Below, piece after piece: positions 21,582 to 34,400 of a DNA stretch of 64,000 nucleotides (position 1 is its first letter; each line of letters opens with the position of its first letter). Origin of the DNA: Chrysaora quinquecirrha. Taxonomy: Eukaryota; Cnidaria; Scyphozoa; Semaeostomeae; Pelagiidae. The stretch spans positions 1,744,386-1,808,385 of the forward strand of contig JACTAT010000045.1 in assembly GCA_014526335.1 (NCBI GenBank), in the 5' to 3' direction. The notes beneath the pieces are model-generated. The model ran no database searches. It had not been told where the DNA came from and saw only the letters and a list, made by a program, of their open reading frames with translations. A program made the position numbers and the translations under genes.

Positions 21582-21998
21582 ATGCCTCAGTTTGCAGACG
21601 CGAGAAGAGACGCAAAGAGAAGAACTAAATATATCCAATGGCGAAAAAAGAACGAACGATATGAGGAAAAAGTGGTTTTCGATTATGAATGGGAGGATGA
21701 GGAAGAGATTTTTGAGTGGCGAGGTCATGTGAAATTGGATGAGTTTATGGAAAAGCTTTATAGAGAAAGGGGAGGAGATGACTTTTTTCAATCAGAAGAA
21801 GTAGAACTAAGTATTGCTGATTTAGGTTTATTAGAACAAGAATTGGTTAATTTTGAAGAAATCCGTAGAGAGAAAGATATGGAATTTATAAATAAGGCGA
21901 GAAACTACATAAATGACGGGTATGAAGTTTACTACAATAATTGGCTGTACATTTACAAAAAAAGTTGGCATTTGAAAGAAGTCGTTGACGATTGCTAG
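21582..21998 (+). CDS. Highly charged hypothetical protein
   Basis: 138 aa from the ATG at 21582 (MPQFADARRDAKRRTKY). The N-terminus is basic, followed by an acidic stretch (YEWEDEEEIFEWRGH) and long predicted helices. The frame is open upstream to 21492 and overlaps the previous ORF, so a frameshifted fusion with it cannot be excluded. It ends 12 nt before the next ATG, consistent with a compact gene cluster. Function unknown. Confidence 0.5.
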   Translation: MPQFADARRDAKRRTKYIQWRKKNERYEEKVVFDYEWEDEEEIFEWRGHVKLDEFMEKLYRERGGDDFFQSEEVELSIADLGLLEQELVNFEEIRREKDMEFINKARNYINDGYEVYYNNWLYIYKKSWHLKEVVDDC

Positions 21999-22010
21999 TC
22001 ACCAACCAAC

Positions 22011-22571
22011 ATGTTGACTCAGACAAATATATTGAGAATAATGAACTTGTTTCAAAAGCTCTCTGAAGCTGACACATCTCACTTTGCTTTTTTTGAACAT
22101 TTGCGAGCTAACAAGCCAGAAATGACTTTGGAAGAGATAAAAGACATATTGAATGAAGATGGTCGACATACGAGGAGGGATATTTTTTATGAGCATTTAA
22201 CAAGAAAGCCGAGCCTGACATCGATCATGCAGAAACCGTTAGCTGCATGCACTGATGACGAATGGAAATGTATTCAGGTGCTTGTGATGACTAGATTAAA
22301 GAAAAGACCTTGTTCTATTATTGGTGATTGGGAAACCTTGGCTTCAAGAATCGATCCGGTATTATTCGACCAACATATGATAAACTTTCTATCTTATGAA
22401 GGTTTTGGTTATTTAGCACGGGAAGAAAATGAGCGAGATAGAACTATGGGAACTCTTGAAAGTATGCAACCGCCTGCATTGTTAGATTGGAATCGTTATC
22501 AATGCAAACATTGTAGTGGCGTTGAAACTAAAGAAAAGGTGGCTGCAGCTTTGAAAAAGATACAATCTTAA
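22011..22571 (+). CDS. Tandem paralogue 1, R-DIFY domain protein
   Basis: 186 aa with a ~75-residue domain (residues ~24-105) shared with the next two ORFs. The pattern is HFxxFExLRAxxP, then TLxxIKDxL, then RxDIFY, then PxLxxxMxKPL, then a Trp about 45 residues after the DIFY block, ending GDWxxL. The C-terminus carries a CxxC pair (YQCKHCSG) that could bind zinc. An alternative ATG lies 10 codons downstream. I do not recognise the family. Tandem duplication of a small domain protein is typical of accessory genes in large DNA viruses and virus-like elements. Confidence 0.6.
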   Translation: MLTQTNILRIMNLFQKLSEADTSHFAFFEHLRANKPEMTLEEIKDILNEDGRHTRRDIFYEHLTRKPSLTSIMQKPLAACTDDEWKCIQVLVMTRLKKRPCSIIGDWETLASRIDPVLFDQHMINFLSYEGFGYLAREENERDRTMGTLESMQPPALLDWNRYQCKHCSGVETKEKVAAALKKIQS

Positions 22572-22662
22572 GAAAAACTTTTGAAATATGACACTAATTA
22601 AAATATTATAAATATAGTAAGTTTGTGAAGTGTAGTTTAGTTGTGATTTTGTCATTTGCAAG

Positions 22663-23073
22663 ATGTCTTGCGTTCCCAGTCATTTTGTTTGTTTTGAAGT
22701 TTTACGCGCTAGAAACCCACGTATAACATTGCGCGATATAAAAGATTTATTGGAGTATCATCGCTATAGACCGAGAAATGACATATTTTACAAGTTTGAA
22801 GAGCGAAAGCCGGAGCTTGTTAAACTTATGGACAAGCCGTTATATGAAATTGATGAGAAAGATTGGGGGATAGTTCTGTGCAAAGTTGCAGAGCCGTTAA
22901 AAACTGATCAGTATTCACGTGTGGTTGGTGATTGGAAAGATTTAATGTGTGCTTTACCGGAATGTCCGTTTACAAGAGAAGATATAAATAATATAATTGT
23001 ACACGGAGGTGACAAAGATGGGGTATTTAGTAAATTTTGCTCATTTTGTAATATGAGGAAGAAAAACAGTTAA
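22663..23073 (+). CDS. Tandem paralogue 2, R-DIFY domain protein
   Basis: 136 aa, ATG start, intact. The shared domain covers residues ~7-92 (HFVCFEVLRARNP, TLRDIKDLL, RNDIFYKFEERKPELVKLMD, then GDWKDL) and the C-terminus has a CxxC pair (KFCSFCNM). It is shorter than paralogue 1, with little N-terminal extension. The 91-bp gap before it is AT-rich and could hold its own promoter. Confidence 0.6.
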   Translation: MSCVPSHFVCFEVLRARNPRITLRDIKDLLEYHRYRPRNDIFYKFEERKPELVKLMDKPLYEIDEKDWGIVLCKVAEPLKTDQYSRVVGDWKDLMCALPECPFTREDINNIIVHGGDKDGVFSKFCSFCNMRKKNS

Positions 23074-23131
23074 TAAATTGATAGAAAAGGCATTTGAAAT
23101 ATCATTAGTTGAGATTTTTACATTTTGTAAA

Positions 23132-23575
23132 ATGGATGACGATCACAGTCATTTTTTGTGCTTTGATGTTTAACGAACTAGAAACCCGAGCGTGACTTTA
23201 AACGACATAAAAGATTTGTTGGAAAATCATCCATTTAAAGCTAGAAAAGATATATTTTATAACGTTGAAGAGCTATCGCCAGAGCTTTTTAGGCTTATGG
23301 ATAAAGAGCTATATCTAATATATTTGGATAATGAGAAAGATTGGGAATTGGTTATGTGCAAAGTTGCAGAACCGTTAAAAATGGATATGAGTACTCTTGT
23401 CATTTGGAACTGGAAAGATTTAGTAAAGAGTTTAAAAGATGGTTGGGATGAGAGAGGAATATACAGTATTTATTGCAGTACGAGTATGACATACGTTGTG
23501 GGAACATCAGTACATTTAAACACTCGCGTTATGAGGACACTTGACATTGTGGGGACATACATTCAGTCCCCATAA
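23132..23575 (+). pseudogene. Tandem paralogue 3, nonsense-mutated
   Basis: An ATG at 23132 starts the same domain (HSHFLCFDV), but codon 14 is TAA (23171-23173) where both siblings have a Leu codon. The domain then continues in frame from 23192 (TLNDIKDLL, RKDIFYNVEE, PELFRLMDKEL). The usual C-terminal CxxC tail is missing; the frame runs into minisatellite sequence from about 23540. A recent pseudogene created by duplication. Confidence 0.65.
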
Positions 23576-23725
23576 CGTTTTTTCCTGTTATGCTGCCTTT
23601 TCAGTTTTTTTAGTTGTTTTAGCCCATCTGCTTGATGTCCCCACAACGTGTGCATCTTGCAAAAGTGTATACATTGTGGGGACATGTGTAATTTCGTGCG
23701 ATTTTCCCATCACAAACACTATGGG
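23535..23725. repeat. CCCCACAATGT-type motif cluster (right side)
   Basis: At least four copies of the motif CATTGTGGGGACA or its complement lie within 190 bp in both orientations (near 23546, 23636, 23674 and 23718). The same motif, mainly in the opposite orientation, forms the minisatellite at 47345-47700 upstream of the large Polinton. It abuts the end of the virus-like gene cluster at 21.2-23.6 kb, so it may be part of an element terminus. Confidence 0.6.
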
Positions 23726-23739
23726 GACAGATACATTTT

Positions 23740-24775
23740 GAGATACACATCAAAACAAAAACCATATTTCAACAATGGTTTCAAGACAGAGAACTGTCAT
23801 TTGAAGCAGCTTATTGAAGAAGAGTATATTGTTGGGCCTAGAAAAAGAAAAATTTTAGCATTGGGCATTTTTTTTTCTCCTCAGTCAGACAGAAACAATT
23901 AGCCATCTGAAAAGTTTTGTTGATTCTAAATCATTGGCTTGTCTCTTGCCTTAAGCTGAAACATCCATGAACAACCACGTAAAAAATCGTACCTTGATTT
24001 CCTCGCACTAATATCTTTGTCATTTAGCTTGATTTCCCGGAACTATGAAAATCCTAAGGCTCATCTGTGACAGGAAACTGGAACAACCTAGAACAAAATG
24101 TCTATTCTTAAATGAAAAGAAATTTCCTTGAAACTAGACTCGAACAATTACTTTCAAAACATGAATATTCTTGAACTTAGTGGTTGTGACAGAAAACTGC
24201 ATCTTCCTTGAATGACAACTGTCACCTGCATAAGTTAAAACACAGGTGAAACGACTCATTCTCTGTACTTTTTTTAAACTGTCTTCACATACTAGTATTC
24301 TGTTAAGAAAAAGCAATGTTTTAAAAAAACCTGTCTTATTTCGAGCAGAAATTTGCAGCTTCAGAAATTGTGCGATTGATATAAAGAGGGCAAGTTAAAG
24401 AAGGTCGAATTAAAATTTGCGATAATTGCAAAAGCTTTTTTCGCAACATCAGCAAGTTCTTTATTACTTCCTTGGTATTTATTGGACACCATGTTGTCGA
24501 AGCCCGTGCAAAGACTTTAACTGCATGCACTAGCCAAATAATCTAAATTTAAGTGTACAATCATTAAGAAGCAAAACAGACTCATTTTTAACTTTTCACT
24601 TTTAAATAAGGAATGGGACTTTTTTGCATTTCGAGCGGCATCTTGGTATAACTACATATTAAAACAATGTTGCACCTATGTAGCTTTTATACCAGATTGA
24701 ATTAAATTCGACACAACCTAAATGCAGCCTTAAATTCCACATTATTGAAAAGGTGTATTTTCAGATTGGTATGAT
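23740..24775. other. Noncoding stretch, one dispersed-repeat fragment
   Basis: No gene recognised. Positions 24626-24650 (GCATTTCGAGCGGCATCTTG) resemble the arm of the inverted-repeat element at 31.94 kb. Confidence 0.4.
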
Positions 24776-24778
24776 TTC

Positions 24779-25465
24779 GCATTCTGTTATGTATAGTTTA
24801 TTACATTACATAACTTAAGGTCTAATACGCCATTAGATAACGGCGGATTTTGCATTCTGTTATGTATAGTTTATTACAGTACATAACAAAAGGCTAAATA
24901 CGCCAAATGAAAACGGCGGATTTTCCATTCTGTTATGTATAGTGTATTACAGTACATAACAAAAGGGCTAAATACGCCATTAGATAACGGCAGATTTTGC
25001 ATTCTGTTATGTATAGTTTATTACAGTGCATAACAAAAGGCCAAATACGCCATTAGGTAACGGCAGATTTTGCATTCTGTTATGTATAGTTTATTACAGT
25101 ACATAAGAAAAGGCCTAAAACGTCATTAGTTTCCATTCTATTATGTATCATGTACTACAATACGTAAAAGTACACACAGTGCGACATATGTTTCTCAATG
25201 CAATAGACATAAGAGGACCCTGGCAAGGGGGGTTGGCGGGTTCAGAGCAATAATGAGATCAAAGGGGGGTGATGCTCGATATTACAGATTACAGCAAGTT
25301 TTGCATTCTGTTATGTATCATTTATAATATTACATAACATAATGGAAAATTTGCCATTAGATAACGGCAGATTTTGCATTCTGTTATGTATCATTTATTA
25401 TATTATATAACATAATGGAAAATTCGCCATTAGATAACGGCGGACTTTGCATTCTGTTATGTAGG
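24779..25465. repeat. ~74-bp minisatellite with internal hairpins
   Basis: About nine units, at ~24780-25145 and 25300-25465, separated by ~150 bp of other sequence. Most carry CATTCTGTTATGTATAG, a TACATAAC arm complementary to GTTATGTA, and TACGCCATTAGATAACGGC. Each unit can therefore fold into a hairpin with 8-bp arms. No coding potential. Confidence 0.8.
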
Positions 25466-25469
25466 TATT

Positions 25470-28400
25470 ATGTTTGCTGTTTTAAATAACTTTTAATTTA
25501 TATTGTTTTAAGTTGATATTTATTTAAATTTCACATAACAAACCAGCTGCATTAAAAAATTCTGTTAAGTACTACCATAAACTGCATACTATGCGGATGT
25601 AAAGTGTCCCACTCAAACATAAAATTACCATACCTTAATGGTGTCTCTGGGTGTGTCATAGTTGTCTTACTGAGTAGAGTTGGCATACTGTATATTGAGA
25701 CAGAAACAGCTTTCAAACATCTGGGGACAAGTTCTTCTTTAGTGACCAAGAAATCCTTTTTCAAAAGTCAGGAGAAGACATTTGTGAACAATCTTTATCT
25801 GAAAATGAATTAACTAAAGATTTTATTGTCCACTCTGCTAAATTAGAGTCATCTGTTTATGCTGTTTATGCTTACAACTCGGTCTAAATATCAAGAATTG
25901 CACAAGTCAATTGAGTATCTACTATTAATCATTATGTAGTACACAGATACCTTGGAAACAGTTCAATTAAAATGATTAGTTGAATACCTAGAAAATACGT
26001 TTGAAAGTATATGTTGCCCCATTCAGAGAAACCCAGAAAATGGCAGCATTAGGGTCACTTTATAAGGCCGCTTTTAGGATGTGTCGATTTTGAATTTGAA
26101 TAATTTGAATTCAAACAAAATTTGAATCAAGTTTGACCTAAATTCACCCATATAAAGTGGCAGTATTATTAAATGCTACACTTTGAGTAAAATGCAGTAG
26201 GATTTGCCAAACTTAATTCAAAGTTTAACATAAATTAAGCGTTGCCTTATATGGTGGCATTTGACCGAATTTATTCAATATAGATGTACTGAATTTATTG
26301 CAGCCATTTTGAATTTAAAATCCGCTTGATAGATAAAATTAGAACTTGATAAACCAGGCCAAGGAGTGTGGCCTGTGCATTCATGAGATTAACAATGGAA
26401 CAATAGAAAATAACAGGGGGAAAGCGCTTTCGCATGAACAGGATCTCCTCGAGAACTGAAATTCTCAACATACTGTTCAATAGACCCATGTTGATACCAA
26501 AATGATGAAGAATAATATTATTTTGGGGTGCATGGTAAGAATGCAGTTTAGGAGTCACTGATTTCCTGTATTATTGTAATCAAATATTATTTTGATAACT
26601 TCCAAAAAGTGCAAACAAAAAGAATGGACAATGGCGACAGGTGAGAACTAGGCTATACTCTTTTTGACTCAAATAAATCCTTTTTCATGAACATTCTTCA
26701 TCAATGCAGGTATGACATGCGATAGATTTGCAACATGTACACTGTTTAAATAGGGGGATTGGGGGCACCTAGGCCTTAATATGTGAGAATCCTGGTAAAC
26801 TAAAGGACCCAATATACTGCAGCAGAACCAAATGGCCCAGTACAAAATATACTAGGTAAGAAATCCCCCTACTAGCTAGATAGTCGTTTCAGCTTAAAAA
26901 CTATAAAAAGGGGTGCCAAAAAAGCAAAGAAAAATTAAGCTAATACAATATTGTATGTACCTGAACTGAAGTGCAGATGACTTGAGGACCCCTACTGAAT
27001 CATAAAGATGACTGAATGGATGAAGACTTGTATTGCATGATTTTCTGTATTAAAAGATGAGCTGAAATATTTCAGTTTTCTTCCATGTAAAAAGAGACTC
27101 TGTGGTGGGAAATCGAATCATAATATAATACAGGTACCTACATACAGACCTACTCTAGCCTAGCTAGGCCAACCTTACCTATACCATTAGGAAATTGAAA
27201 TTGTTGGGTTCTCCTGCCTGGTTTTGTGGTTCGGTTCATTGACATCTCCATCATCAAGACTTCCTGGTGACGATGCGGCTTATTATGCTGGTAAAATGAG
27301 GAGTTGTACAAAGGAAAATCGAAGGTACGGCTGTAATATTTATTGAGCGAAGAAGGACAAGACAAAAGACATTTCCACTTCATGTTACTGAAGTCAGGCA
27401 AATTACGTTTCCTATGGCTCAAAACTTGTCTTCGTAGGCCCTGAATATGTTGTTGCTGTTGCTAGCTTACCTGTTTTTGAACTTTAATCGTCTTTTGTCG
27501 TCCCTGAATCGTCTCCAGTCCCCAAAGTATGTTAAGTACCCTCTCCCCCGGGATCAATAAAAATGACATGAAATTAGTTCTGATTCTTGGTAAGATACTG
27601 TACTCCACTCCTTTTGAGAACAGTTGCGCCCAACTTCATAACGCCGCACACGGAGCCGGTGAGAAGAGGGAGTAATAGAATCAATTAGAAAGAAGCTAGA
27701 AAAAAGATGAGGGAGGCTGGCACGGGCGTTTCAATGGTAGTTTGAATCGATGAAATCAATTCTGGGTAAATCTGAACATGCAACATGTGAAAATTTCATG
27801 ATTTCAAGCCAATGCCCACAAAAAAGACCCTTTCCGTTTTCACATGCATTATTTAGGTATTGCATGCTATGACCGTGAGACATGTCAATAGACCAAGCCC
27901 TCGTGGGTATCTCGGTGAATATCCCCAAATCGGCAGTTTATATCCTGCTGTACCACGAGTCCAAGAAGGAAATTAACATTGAAGATCTCCCTTACGATTA
28001 AAACGAGGCTCTCCAAGATAAAATGATTCGTAGGTAGGCCCAAAATTATAAAAAATTAATAGGTCTACAATCTTACATCGTTTCACGTGTAGAACCAATA
28101 GTATCTTACAAGTCGCTAGTTTTTGTAATTAATCATTCAATAAAATTGCGATCAAGAGCGGAAACATTTTCGGGCATGCTGTTTTTCGTGTGACACTCCT
28201 CGTCAGAGTATTAACGTCAGAAAAACAAACAACAATTAGATGGTATTTTGGGATTATGGTTTGAACACACAACAATCAGCTTGCAGGATTCATGGAAAGC
28301 CAATGAAAATTAGTTGAAGAGTCGAGGTTAGAAAACGAACTCTTTCTTTTTACAAAGAAACGGAATTCTGGCTTAAATGTTAACAGATTCCTATTGTCCT

Positions 28401-29790
28401 ATGGCAACTACCACGCAACTCTAGGAAACACACAAAGAAACTAACTATGGTAAAAAACGCACTAGAATCCTAGAATAAACCATTAGAATAATGGTCAATC
28501 AATTAACTTTTCGTTTTAAACAGCAGAGATAACATGGCAGAATTGACACAGAAAGTACTAGACCGTTTTTGGGAGTACACGGAAGTGGCCTGTGACATGA
28601 AGCCTCCCCTTTTCATACTTCACAGTGCGAGGTTGAACCGCAGTGTGATGCAATTTTGTAATGACGTTTATAAGCATTATAGCTCCTTTAGCTAAGCATA
28701 AAGACGTAGGGGGATGAAAGGGTCCCAGTCTTGGGTGGTTTAGAGGTCAATTGAGTAACTTTTAAGGGAGAGGAAAGGGCCCCTAAGCACTCTACCCCTA
28801 AAGAAACTAGCAAATTCCATGGGAAAAAGCAGAGCGTCGGAGATACTCGGGATGAAAGCACAAACTGTCTCGTAACTCATAGATTCAGAGGTATGGTCGA
28901 CGGCGAAGAGGGGGCAGAGGAACCCTCGGCACAAGAAGAACTACTCCAAGAAGAGAAACATTATACTCAAGCAGGACAAGGACGGGGGATGAGAGCGTCG
29001 CATCACATTGTCTTGCAGAGCCACGCCTCAGTCCGAAGAGTGGAGCGGACATTGAAATATAAGTACATTTGTGATCCTAAGAAAACACAAGTAATCTGTG
29101 CATCATAGATAACTGCGGATAGCATCGGTTGGGAGGAGGTGGCAGGAGGGCTTCCGTGCTTTAGGCCACTTCAAATTTTAATTGATAATAACACTAACTC
29201 AAATAAAACAATCTATGATTTGTAAAAAAAAGAGAGCCAAACAGACTACTAATATTGTCCACAAATGTCCGCTATTATTTCATACCACTAAAATAAGATG
29301 ACTTCTTTAAGCCAACTAAGAATTATCTTATTGATTTGAGTGAGGGACCAATTTGTTGGGTGTTTCCTTTTAACAGAGTGTGATTGACATGCAAGATGCG
29401 TGTACCTCGGATTCAATTTCTTATTGGTTGGAGTTGGTCAGCTGACTAAAAGCAAGCTTGCCATTAGTTGGTAAATATTTTTAGAATTGTGTGATTTCGA
29501 CCACACTGACAATAAAATCTGAGTGAAAACTGTTGAAGTTCCCGAATCCTGCTCATGTCATTTTTTTTAACTTATACATCGTGGGCAGGGGTTACTTGGC
29601 ATCGGAATAATTAACCCAAATCCACGGCTTGCCACTTTCTGTACTGCATAAAACAACCACTTCAACAAATTTCAAAATTTCGTGCCGTGAATTCCTGATT
29701 CATATTCCTTATTCAGGGGCCACAAATATGATAAATGGAAATTAAGAAACGCTTAACAATGAATAGTGATGTCTAATCTCCAGCAGTTCT
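25470..29790. other. Long stretch without a recognisable gene
   Basis: Only short ORFs without motifs. Positions 28148-28197 (GGAAACATTTTCGGGCATGC) match the outer arm of the inverted repeat at 31741, so a fragment of that family lies here. No RNA gene recognised. Spliced exons could be hidden. Confidence 0.4.
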
Positions 29791-29792
29791 AG

Positions 29793-30368
29793 CAAGATAA
29801 CATAAGATAACTAAGATAGTCTAACTAAAATCAGTGTTTTCCATACCTTTGTGTAGGCCATATCTGTGTTTTCTGTTCACTTAATCCAAACAAATATGGC
29901 ATTTTTTAATCGTCAAACAATGACGAACATCATTCAATATGCCTTTTCCTCATCTAACAGCCATTAAAGCCTTAAAAACGTCTGTTCTGTAGACCAGTTA
30001 TGGCCCTTTGCATAGTTTAAACGGAGGCAAAGTTACGAAGTAAACATGCACATGTTCTATTTTTGTCACTAAGCTTTCAGCGTTGGAGCGAGATTACGAG
30101 AAACTCTGCAATGTGCATGTGCATGATTACTTGTAACTTTGCCTCCGGTTTAACTACGCAAAGGCCCATAACTGGTCTACAGAACAGACATTTTAAGGCT
30201 TTCTTCGCTGTTAGATCTGGAAAAACATGTTGAATGATGTTTTCATTGTTTGAGGATTAAAATATGTCATATTTGGTTGGATTAAGAGAAGAAAACACAG
30301 ATATAACACAAAAGTATGGAAAAACACTGATTTTAGTTAGACTATCTTTGTTCTCTTATGTTATCTTG
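29793..30368. mobile_element. Large inverted-repeat (foldback/MITE-like) element
   Basis: The left arm starts CAAGATAACATAAGATAA at 29793 and runs to about 30055. The right arm runs from about 30112 to 30368 as its reverse complement, ending TTATGTTATCTTG. Landmarks in both arms are AGACCAGTTATGG/CCATAACTGGTCT and GGAGGCAAAGTTAC/GTAACTTTGCCTCC. The arms are roughly 250 bp with substitutions and small indels, around a loop of about 55 bp. No ORF. A non-autonomous DNA element is likely. Confidence 0.8.
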
Positions 30369-31458
30369 GTTTTAGTCATGGTACTGTGCTCGGAAACGGT
30401 TCTAGGGCTTTGCTAACCGTTGGGCTTTTACAATATGGTTTCTTACAAAGTCCTTAATATTTGTCCATGATCGCTTGTTTAATACTGGATTATTCCTAAT
30501 GCACTCTAGGCATTTGCTTTTGCCAGGATTCTTTCCTGATCGAATATTGTCTCGAAAGAAATCTACGGTTACCTTCGACTCAGCAGAGCTCCAAGGATCA
30601 TATTTTCTTTCCCTGCTTCCTTTCTCTGATTTTCTTTTACCTAAGGGAAGGAATGATTAAAAATAATAATGTGGCATATGGCCTAACACTGAGAATAAGT
30701 CACAAAAACGTGTTTGCCGTGCGAGAACAAAAAATTCTTTAAAATGTGCCGCCTACAGAATTTTATAAACGTAAAATTCATAGGAATGACACACTTTTTG
30801 CGGTAGGAATGGGAATACAAATAATAAAATGACAAGAAATATTGCTAGTAAGAATTAGGAAATGTCTTTTAGAGAAAATAGATATAAAGCAGGTAATTAT
30901 TGCTATGCATTATGAATCTAACAGGTAGTTTTTTTAAAGAATCTCAAATCATCCAAATAATGACAGTTGCTTGCATCAGCATATAAAAGAAAACTAAAAT
31001 GCGTCGGGATGTCGAGAGATTAGCAAGAATATCGAAACGATCAAAACAGATCATGTCATTGCAATGTCAGAACCAATTGAGTACAATCATGAAAATTGTT
31101 ACTCAATCTATTCCAATTGGCCATTGAAAGTTAGAAACACCATCGTGAAAATGAGTCTACAGTTTTAAGGACGTGGAACAAGAATAAGTATGAATTAATT
31201 GGAATAACACGGAAAAGATCGATATAAATAGGTATAATCAAGGAGGAGGAATGTGTGCACAACAACAAAATATACGACATTTGAAGAAAGAAATAGTAAG
31301 GCAATTTCTATTATCAGAAAGGCAATTTTTTGAGAGGAAAAATTGACGAGGAAAAATGAACGTAGTTGGAACCATAATTAAGACAAAGAAAAGAGTTGTA
31401 ATTGTAATTTCCAACAGTAATCATTCCTTGATAGCTATATAAATATCGAGGGACCAAC

Positions 31459-34400
31459 CTTGAGAGGCAGGTTCGGCTGCTGTATGAGAAGAAAGGATTT
31501 TGAACGGTTGGTGTTGGTTGCTTATTTCATCTTCATCCTGTAATACTGTGAGATTTTGGTCTCCAGCAGCTGCCTCATTTTCGGGAGTAGCAGCATCATC
31601 GTCTTCCTCATTTTCTTCTTCAATTGGAATTTCTGAAATATTATTTACGACATACGATGATTAATGCAATGTAAATAGACATCTCTTGCGCTAAAATTTA
31701 TCTAAGTGAATAGTTTTTTAGTAGTGCAAACTTCAAAAATGCGATAAAAACAGCAGGAACATTTTCGGGCATACTTAAAAGCTTTTTTCGTCTGACAAAC
31801 ATAAGATAGACCGAAACAATGAACTAAGGCAGAATTTATACAAAGATGTGGCTCGAAATGCACCAATCGGAAAGAGAATATCCGGCTAGCTGATAGGTGT
31901 TTAAAACACAATGCCAATTCAGCTTCTCTTTCCGACTGGTGCATTTCGAGCTGCATCTGGGTATAAATTCCGCCTTAGTTCATTGTTTTGGTCTGTTTCT
32001 GATGGTTCACACTCTGAGGAGTATCAGAAGAAAAAAGCTTTTAAGTATGCCCGAATATGTTCCCGCTGTTTACATAATTACCTAAGTTTGAAAGATTCGT
32101 AATATTTCGATAAGTTTTGACGACCACTATCTCCAGAGGCATGAAAAAATCAAAACCTTGAGAAGATATCAAAGTAACGTTAGGTTACTCTCTAAGATAG
32201 AATAGGATAAATAAGAAGGCATCCTGATGGCAAAGTTCCAAGACTACAGGAGGCACACTCTCATAAATATCATGAAAGATGAACCTTTTGTGTTGTTTTT
32301 TTTTTCTGCCTAAAACCTCCTACTGCATTTTCAATATAGATATCGGATTGTTGTTGTTGTTCTGTCGATAACTTATTCAATTATTATATACCTATTAGCC
32401 TAATAAAATGTGGCATTTTCCGAACAACAACAACAATCCGATATCTATAATGAAAATAGGAAAATTGGACAAATTAGGCAGAAAATCTACAAAAAAGGTT
32501 ACATTATCGTGATATGCGATTGGGCCTCCTGTGCTACGTACGACCAGTGAAACCGAAATGATAACAATAGTACTTTATTTTCTGATGTAGTATATTGCAA
32601 AACTTTCAAAAACACATGGGCTCATCTCAGACACGGCAAGAGAAAGAAACAAATTTCACTCACCGTCAAGGTTTATGTCACTCAATTTCTTTCCATGAAA
32701 CTTTGATGCTTGACCTTCATCAACAGCTAACAGCAGCCGACTGACCTTGGACAGCTCTAAGGTTGAATCGTGAAGGCGATAATATTCTCTGTGGACAGAG
32801 ATATCATGGCCCATGTGATTGGCCAACCACTCAAGCTCCGCAGAATTCAGATCAATGACCTGTGAAACTGTGGCAATGTATTTTCTGAGCTTCGTGCTTT
32901 TAATAAGGCCAGGTTGGCAGAGATTGCATTTGCCAACGATCGAGTTTAAACAGTCTGGACCACGCAGGTATTTCTTCGAACCTCTTGTAGGCGCAGCAAA
33001 AACGTATTTGTTTTCTGGCACGACTCCAACAGCATCTCTGTGGCTGATCAAAGTGGCTATAGCCTTGACAACGTCTTTGTCCATTAATATCGGAACTTTT
33101 CGTCCTCGCTTCCATGAATATAAACCAAATCCATTCTGTAAAATATAGTGATTAACGATTTTTAATTAAGTAATTAACATGTGCATTATTCTTGCTTGTT
33201 AAAGACGTGATTACTTAGATTTCAAATCAAGTTAAGAAATATGCAAAGACCCAAGACAAGATATCTATAACTGTATGAAAAGTACCTTCTGGTAACCATG
33301 CTATCATCCTTGCATTACTAGATTTTCTAAATAGTAAAACTAGGTATGCTAAATCTGAATCTACAAATAAATTACAATTAACACATGCTATTGAAAAAAA
33401 AGTTAATGAATATGAATATAAAATAGTTAATGATATCATTAGCTCATTTCAATGTCGATCTACTAGGCATCAAAATCAGTACATTCATTTTTCCCTGCTC
33501 GACGATGTCGTACCGTAAAATCCTCCAAAAAGCCCACACCTTGGAATAAGACCCCCCTAGAAAAAGCCCCGACATGAAAACTCGTTTTTGCAAATAAGCC
33601 CCCAGGGGCTTATTCCAAGATTTAGGGTATAGCTATTATTTAGCTTTGAGAGCCATATGTATCATCCTTCTCCCTAGGTGACATATCATCGTGGCTTCTA
33701 GTCCAAGGTCAAATTCTGGTTTTTGTATTACACCTGTCAATTTAGCAGTCCAGTTAAGTAGTCCAACCACCAAGAGATAATTATTCCAACAAAAACGTTA
33801 TCTCTTTTGTTTCCCCCCCCCTCAAAAATGCCGAAAACCGATGTCATATGGGTCATGCTTGCTCAAACACTGCAAATGAAAATTCAGCAGAGTTTAAAGT
33901 ACATGTTGGCAGTCGCTTTTTGTACAGTTATTAAAATTTCAAGCAATCTCATGCAATACAATGGAAAAATTGAAAAACATAAGGAAATTATTGTGATAAC
34001 AGCTGGCCTTTCGAGTTAAGGTTATTACTTTGCCAGAGCGATTTACGTTTCGTGAATTTTGATTTTGATTTCAGCTGGCCATGAAAAGCGTGACAATAAA
34101 TTTTCAGAAAGAATATAACCAAGAAAAACGTACAAAGATGTATATAAATATAAGTACCTTTTGCAAAGCTCTATTTCCAATGGTTTAAGAGATCTTGAAA
34201 TCTCTTCCATGCTAATTTCGTTCCAATTGGGTCGACTTTCAAACTGGCTGATTTGCATTTTCGACCCCTCGTTTCCTCTCCTTTTGTTGAAAAGTACAAT
34301 TCTTGCCACTGTTAGTTCTGCCAAATATCTCCAGGTGGGAAGGTCAGGATTCAGCGACAGCTTGTCTTCGGTTTTTGGAATTTCAGCTAGAAGAAAGTCT

